Positions 60,297 to 64,000 of a DNA stretch of 64,000 nucleotides are shown here, in pieces. Under the pieces are notes generated by a model, which made no database searches, was not told the origin of the DNA, and worked only from the letters and a program-made list of their open reading frames with translations. The stretch lies in assembly GCA_964242735.1 (NCBI GenBank), contig CAXTAK010000014.1, forward strand, positions 1 through 64,000, given 5' to 3'. Made by a program: the position numbers and the translations under genes. Every line of letters begins with the position of its first letter. The stretch's first letter is position 1. Source of the stretch: CADCUY01 sp964242735 (lineage in GTDB: Bacteria > Actinomycetota > Actinomycetes > Actinomycetales > Quadrisphaeraceae).

Positions 60297-61537
60297 GGCC
60301 GGCTCCCCTCGTGGCTGGCGTTCTCCCACAGCACGGCGCCGCCCATCCCGATGCCGATGCACATCGTCGTCAGGCCGTAGCGCACCTGCGGGCGCTGTTC
60401 GAAGTGGCGGGCGAGCTGGGTCATCAGGCGCACCCCCGAGGACGCCAGGGGGTGGCCGACGGCGATGGCGCCGCCCCACGGGTTCACGCGCTCGTCGTCG
60501 TCGGCGATGCCGAAGTGGTCGAGGAAGGCGAGCACCTGCACCGCGAAGGCCTCGTTGACCTCGAACAGCCCGATCTCGTCGATGCCGACCCTCGTGCGGG
60601 CCAGCAGCTTCTCGGTGGCGGGCACCGGTCCGAGGCCCATCACCTCGGGCTCCACGCCGGCGAAGGCGAACCCCACCATGCGCATGCGCGCGGCCAGGCC
60701 CAGCTCGTCGACGACGTCCTGCGCGACGAGCAGGCACGCGGTGGCCCCGTCGTTCAGGCCCGCGGCGTTGCCGGCGGTGACCCGTCCGGCGGGGCGGAAG
60801 GGGGTGCGGAGCCCGGCGAGGTCCTCAGCGGTGGTGCCGGGGCGCGGGGGCTCGTCGGCGGTGGCGAGCCCCCAGCCCGCCTCGGCGTGGCGGGTGGCGA
60901 CGGGCACGAGGTCGGCGGCCACGCTCCCGGCCGCCGCGGCGTCGGCGTAGCGCTGCTGGGAGGCGACGGCGAAGGCGTCGGCGCGCTCGCGCGTCAGGTG
61001 CGGGTAGCGGTCGTGGATGTTCTCCGCCGTCGCGCCCATCACCAGGGCGCTGGGGTCGACGATGCGCTCGGAGACCAGGCGGGGGTTGGGGTCCACCCCG
61101 GAGCCCATCGGGTGGTGGCCCATGTGCTCGACCCCGCCGGCGATGACGACGTCGTAGGCGCCGGCGGCGATGCCGGAGGCGGTGGTGGTCACGGCGGTCA
61201 TCGCTCCGGCGCACATGCGGTCGACCGCGAAGCCGGGCACCGACGTCGGCAGCCCGGCGAGCAGCGCCGCCGAGCGCCCGATGGTCAGGCCCTGGTCGCC
61301 GGTCTGAGTGGTGGCGGCGATGGCGACCTCGTCGATGCGCCCCGGCGGCAGGGTCGGGTTGCGGCGGACCAGGTCGCGGATGCAGCGGACGACGAGGTCG
61401 TCGGCGCGGGTCTGGGCGTACAGGCCCCCGTCGGTCGCCCGCCCGAAGGGGGTGCGCACCCCGTCGACGAAGACGACGTCGCGCAGGGAGCGCTGCGCCG
61501 GCGAGGACGTCGGTGTCGTGCTGGGGGAGGCCGTCAC
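60293..61537 (-). CDS. fadA: Acetyl-CoA acyltransferase (thiolase)
   Basis: Last step of beta-oxidation, 414 aa. The nucleophilic Cys is in VDRMCAGAMTAV (about residue 108), GGVEHMGHHPM follows, and the C-terminal catalytic residues are in NPWGGAIAVGHPLASSG and TTMCIGIGMGGAVLWE. RTPFGRATDGGLYAQTRADD at the start is typical. GTG 61537 has TACCGT six bases upstream on its strand, so it is probably leaderless and the first gene of a fadA-fadB(-DUF2993) operon. Confidence 0.93.
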   Translation of the reverse strand: MTASPSTTPTSSPAQRSLRDVVFVDGVRTPFGRATDGGLYAQTRADDLVVRCIRDLVRRNPTLPPGRIDEVAIAATTQTGDQGLTIGRSAALLAGLPTSVPGFAVDRMCAGAMTAVTTTASGIAAGAYDVVIAGGVEHMGHHPMGSGVDPNPRLVSERIVDPSALVMGATAENIHDRYPHLTRERADAFAVASQQRYADAAAAGSVAADLVPVATRHAEAGWGLATADEPPRPGTTAEDLAGLRTPFRPAGRVTAGNAAGLNDGATACLLVAQDVVDELGLAARMRMVGFAFAGVEPEVMGLGPVPATEKLLARTRVGIDEIGLFEVNEAFAVQVLAFLDHFGIADDDERVNPWGGAIAVGHPLASSGVRLMTQLARHFEQRPQVRYGLTTMCIGIGMGGAVLWENASHEGSRP

Positions 61538-61543
61538 GGGGGC

Positions 61544-61549
61544 ACGGTA
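61544..61549 (-). promoter_or_regulatory. -10 element of the leaderless fadA promoter
   Basis: TACCGT on the minus strand, six bases, then the GTG at 61537. Confidence 0.45.
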
Positions 61550-61598
61550 GTGGGGACGACGGACACCACGCGCCCGGTCTCCGCCCACGAGGGCCGCC

Positions 61599-61740
61599 GT
61601 GCTCGTCTCCGCGGAGGAGCTGCTCGCGCTGGGCGATGACGCGCGGTACGAGCTGGTGGAGGGGGAGCTGCGGACGGTGGACCCTGCCGGTGGTGACCGC
61701 GGTCCGGTCGGTGCCGCGCTGGCGGGGCGGCTGTGCGCCG
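61599..61740 (+). pseudogene. N-terminal fragment of a Uma2/DUF820-type protein
   Basis: VSAEELLALGDDARYELVEG and ELRTVDPAGGDRGPVGAALA match the start of Uma2-family (restriction-endonuclease-fold) proteins. After about 45 residues the frame runs into the antisense of a decayed uppP gene and loses all resemblance. The family is normally about 180 aa, so only the first quarter remains. Confidence 0.6.
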
Positions 61741-61746
61741 TCGTCC

Positions 61747-62338
61747 TCATGCCGGCGTGTGCCCGTCGGCAGCTGGTGGACGACCACCTCGGGCGGCGGG
61801 GCGGCCCAGCAGCAGGCCCGCGGCGACGGTGCCGCCGGAGCGGGAGACCCCCAGCGCCAGGGCCCGGGCGAGGCCGGAGGCCGCCCCGTGCCGCCAGGTG
61901 AGCTGGTCCGGGGTGCGGGTGCTGCGCGCCCGCCGGTCGGCCAGGTGCAGGACGAGCGCGAAGACCCGCAGCGCGGTGGCGGCGACCCCGAGGCTGCGCA
62001 CGCCCGGGCCCTCGATGGCGCCCCTGAGGGTGGGGCCGGGCACCCCGATCGGCAGGGACCCCAGGACCACCACCCAGCCGACCCGCGCGTTGCGGTCCGC
62101 GTGCGGGATCTTCCCCGCACCGCCCGCAGCCGGGCCGTGATGATGCGGGTGGTGTCGGCGCCGAAGCGGACCAGCGCGGCCGCCTCGGTGCGGAGCTGGG
62201 TGGTGCGGTGAAGGGGGTCCCGGGGTCGGTGTCGCCCAGCAGCTGCCCGACCACGCTGACGTGCGCGCTGGAGGAGACGGGCAGGAACTCCGTCAGCCCC
62301 TGGACGAGCCCGAGGACGACGGCCTCCAGCCAGCCCAC
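61747..62338 (-). pseudogene. uppP: Decayed, truncated undecaprenyl-diphosphatase gene
   Basis: Three minus-strand frames together reproduce UppP (BacA): LEAVVLGLVQGLTEFLPVSS and SAHVSVVGQLLGDTDPGTPF, then QLRTEAAALVRFGADTTRII, then VVLGSLPIGVPGPTLRGAIE and ALGVSRSGGTVAAGLLLG. Two frameshifts separate the parts, and the last third of the protein is missing, replaced by the Uma2 fragment region. UppP recycles the undecaprenyl carrier for cell wall synthesis and is essential unless duplicated, so another copy must exist elsewhere. The start overlaps the dedA end by 46 bases. Confidence 0.75.
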
Positions 62339-62994
62339 GCCGGCCTGCCGGTGGGGCGCCGGCGACGGGCGCGGCGGACCAGCGCGAGCACGGCGAGCAC
62401 CAACAGCCCCACCACGACGACGTTGCTGGCTGTGCTGGCCCACCGCCCGACGAGGTCCCACTGGGTGGCGAAGGCGTACCCGGCACCGACCAGCAGGGTG
62501 TTCCACACCCCGCTGCCCACGGCCGTGAGCAGAATGAAGGTCGCCAGGGGCATCCGCTGGGCCCCAGCGGGCAGGGAGACCAGGCTCCTCACCCCGGGGA
62601 CGACGCGCCCGAGCAGCACCGATGCGGTGCCGTGCCGGTGGAACCACGCCGAGGCGCGCTGCAGGTCGCCCCGGTCCACCAGGGGCACCCGGGAGAGCAG
62701 GGCGATCGACCGGTCGAGCCCGAGCAGCGCCCCGAGGGCGTAGAAGGTCAGCGCGCCGACCACGGAGCCGGCCGTCGACGCCACCAGCACCCCGATGAGG
62801 GACAGCCGTCCCTGCTGTGAGAGGAAGCCCGCGAGGGGGAGGACCACCTCGCTGGGCACCGGGGGGATGACCGTCTCGACGAAGGTCAGCAGCCCCACCC
62901 CGACCTCACCGAGCGAGGCGATCAGGTCGGCGAAGAAGCCGGTGATGCCGGTGAGCCCCCCGGTGGTGTCTGCGGCGGCAGTGGCGGCGATCAC
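62293..62994 (-). CDS. DedA-family membrane protein
   Basis: A 233-aa integral membrane protein. It has the family segment FVETVIPPVPSEVVLPLAGF, GSVVGALTFYALGALLG, FHRHGTASVLLGRVVPGVRS and LVSLPAGAQRMPLATFI with the Arg and Gly typical of the VTT/SNARE-associated domain. Members include undecaprenyl-phosphate flippases, which would pair naturally with the decayed uppP that follows. The last 14 residues are read from within uppP. The GTG at 62994 overlaps the stop of a 15-codon leader ORF. Confidence 0.85.
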   Translation of the reverse strand: MIAATAAADTTGGLTGITGFFADLIASLGEVGVGLLTFVETVIPPVPSEVVLPLAGFLSQQGRLSLIGVLVASTAGSVVGALTFYALGALLGLDRSIALLSRVPLVDRGDLQRASAWFHRHGTASVLLGRVVPGVRSLVSLPAGAQRMPLATFILLTAVGSGVWNTLLVGAGYAFATQWDLVGRWASTASNVVVVGLLVLAVLALVRRARRRRPTGRPAWAGWRPSSSGSSRG

Positions 62995-63038
62995 CGGGAG
63001 TCCTGGCCGGTGGTGGCGGTGGTGTCGTGCTGGCGCAT
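62991..63038 (-). CDS. 15-codon leader ORF upstream of dedA
   Basis: ATG at 63038 with a very strong site (GAGGAGGAGC) encodes MRQHDTTATTGQDSR and stops in the GTGA overlap with the dedA GTG. DedA has no ribosome site of its own, so its translation probably depends on this leader. Alternatively the leader is the start of a longer DedA form separated by a frame change. Confidence 0.5.
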   Translation of the reverse strand: MRQHDTTATTGQDSR

Positions 63039-63528
63039 GGTGCTCCTCCTCGGGTGGCCCTGCCGGGGGACCGCGGCGGGCTGGACGCACTGTCGACGGG
63101 CGGTCCTGAGAGGCACCTGAGTGCTGCGACCGTCCACCCGCGCGCGTGGGCGCCACCAGGGGAGACCCGGCAGCGCCGCGCGTGGGGCCGTGGGGGTCGC
63201 GGTCGCCCTCTGGGCCCTCGCGCGCCTCCTGGGCGGGGACGCGCGGGCCCCCGGCGTCGACCACCACCCCGGCGATGGTGCCGTCGCCCGCGTCCTCGGT
63301 GCTCCCGGCGCCTTCGGGTGCGGCGGCGACGGTGCCGGTGGACGTCGCCTCGCCGATCTCGTCGGCCCTCGTCTGCGCGGTAGTGGCTGCTGAGGCCGAG
63401 CCCCCCTGCTGGACGGGTGAGGTGCTGGCCGGTGCCGAGGCGGCGCCGGCGGCAGATGCCGCCGTGGCGCCCCCGGCCACCACGGCGGCTCCCGCCACCG
63501 CCAGGTCCCTCGTGCGCCTCGACGTCAT
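63039..63528 (-). other. Possible secreted-protein reading frame of uncertain extent
   Basis: On the minus strand an ATG at 63528 with CAGGAG upstream opens a frame whose product starts with a signal-peptide-like TSRRTRDLAVAGAAVVAGG followed by an Ala/Ser/Thr-rich stretch. The frame has no stop until the dedA end at 62293, so as it stands it would fuse to DedA. All minus-strand frames are open for several hundred bases here, so open length is weak evidence. The second half looks non-coding (Arg/Pro-rich); a frameshifted small exported protein is my best reading. Confidence 0.35.
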
Positions 63529-63675
63529 GGTCCTCGACTCCTGCGTTCCCGGTCTCGACGCGACCGGTCGGGCGCGCCGTGGGACCACCGTCCGGCGCGC
63601 CGGCTGCGGCGCCGCCGGAGGTGCGCCGCGGCGTCGAGGCCCCGCCGGCTCAGCGGGGGCTCAGGTCCGCGCTCC

Positions 63676-63681
63676 TACGCT
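63676..63681 (+). promoter_or_regulatory. -10 element of the sensor-kinase gene
   Basis: TACGCT, six bases, then the GTG at 63688; leaderless arrangement. Confidence 0.45.
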
Positions 63682-63687
63682 GGCGGC

Positions 63688-64000
63688 GTGCCCCGACCGC
63701 CAGCGCTGCTGCCCGCGGTGACGGCGCCGTCGGGCGCGCACCCCGCTGCCCCGCCCGTCGCCGCGCCGGTGACCCGGCCTGCTGCTCCGCTGCGCTGGTG
63801 GCGCCGGCACCTGGGGGTGCGGGCGCGCTCGACCCTGGCCGCGACCCTGGTGGTCGCCCTGGCCCTGCTGGTCGCCGCGGTCGCCCTCGTGGTCCTGCTC
63901 CAGCGCTCCCTGGCGATCGGTGTGGACGACGCGGCCACCGCGCGGGCGCGACAGATCGCCGCCCTCGTGCCCGCGGGCGGTTCCCCGCAGTCGGTGGGGG
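63688..64000 (+). CDS. Sensor histidine kinase, N-terminal part (3' end outside window)
   Basis: The frame is open to the end of the window (104 codons). After a 35-residue Pro/Ala leader comes RWWRRHLGVRARSTLAATLV, then a membrane helix (VALALLVAAVALVVLLQRSL, about 58-77), and the start of an extracellular sensing region (DDAATARARQIAALVP). This R-x-R-S-T-L-A followed by an Ala/Val/Leu helix is the usual N terminus of actinobacterial two-component sensor kinases. The catalytic domains lie beyond the window, so the assignment is by N-terminal pattern and start context only. Confidence 0.6.
   Translation, partial: MPRPPALLPAVTAPSGAHPAAPPVAAPVTRPAAPLRWWRRHLGVRARSTLAATLVVALALLVAAVALVVLLQRSLAIGVDDAATARARQIAALVPAGGSPQSVG

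Noticed and set aside
63121..63721. Plus-strand frames 63121-63393 and 63146-63721 as genes
   Set aside because: All frames are open here for lack of A/T; they lack ribosome sites and recognisable sequence, and they overlap the signal-peptide-like frame on the other strand.

Overview
The window is about 64 kb of very GC-rich DNA with GTG/ATG starts, heavily overlapping genes and the gene order sigA ... sepH, ferrochelatase, suhB-like, DUF4193, DUF3093, dut, DUF3710, OB-fold, DUF3159, two trkA/ceo genes, APC permease, TRAM-methyltransferase, acnA ... dxs. That order is the conserved actinobacterial sigA-to-dxs block, also known from Mycobacterium and Streptomyces. The organism is an actinomycete. 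The paired second topoisomerase genes and SCO7613-type membrane protein would fit Kineosporiaceae-like genera, but the genus is a guess. Two runs of exactly 100 N (32540-32639 and 57819-57918) show that this is a scaffolded draft.

Bases 1-651 are the 3' part of sigA. Bases 632-10649 are an integrated element of about 10 kb inserted exactly at the sigA 3' end. A 25-bp direct repeat (24/25 identical) containing the last sigA codons flanks it, and a second 18-bp repeat lies just inside each end. It carries a tyrosine integrase, a primase-polymerase/helicase fusion, a terminase-small-subunit-like protein, several unknown proteins and a cargo zone. The cargo holds two unrelated genes with HEPN-type RxxxxH motifs, each next to a gene for a predicted membrane protein. 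There are no capsid, tail, large-terminase or FtsK-type transfer genes. I read it as a candidate phage satellite, or a stripped actinobacterial integrative element, with possible anti-phage cargo.

From 10.65 to 30.5 kb lie potassium transport genes (a TrkH-type gene with one frameshift, and TrkA), a topoisomerase IV pair (parE, parC) interleaved with two related APC permeases, a large membrane protein broken by two homopolymer indels, UspA, a nitroreductase, a Pat-like GNAT/acyl-CoA-synthetase fusion lacking part of its ATP-grasp domain, DUF5998, a phosphatase-fold protein and thymidine kinase. From 30.5 to 46 kb is the conserved core block: cell division (sepH), heme (coproporphyrin ferrochelatase), nucleotide hygiene (dut), a second pair of TrkA proteins, an RNA methyltransferase and aconitase. 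A perfect 18-bp palindrome lies upstream of aconitase.

From 46 to 64 kb are a TauE-type permease, a flavin disulfide-reductase relative, an ABC-F ATPase, a patch of decayed genes (GNAT, comB), a VapBC module, a lone dhaK, dxs, a fadA-fadB operon followed by a DUF2993 protein, a decayed uppP beside a Uma2 fragment, a DedA protein preceded by a 15-codon leader ORF, and the start of a sensor kinase. Many genes on both strands have a -10-like hexamer 6-8 bases before the start codon and no room for a ribosome site, which indicates widespread leaderless transcription and helped to choose starts.
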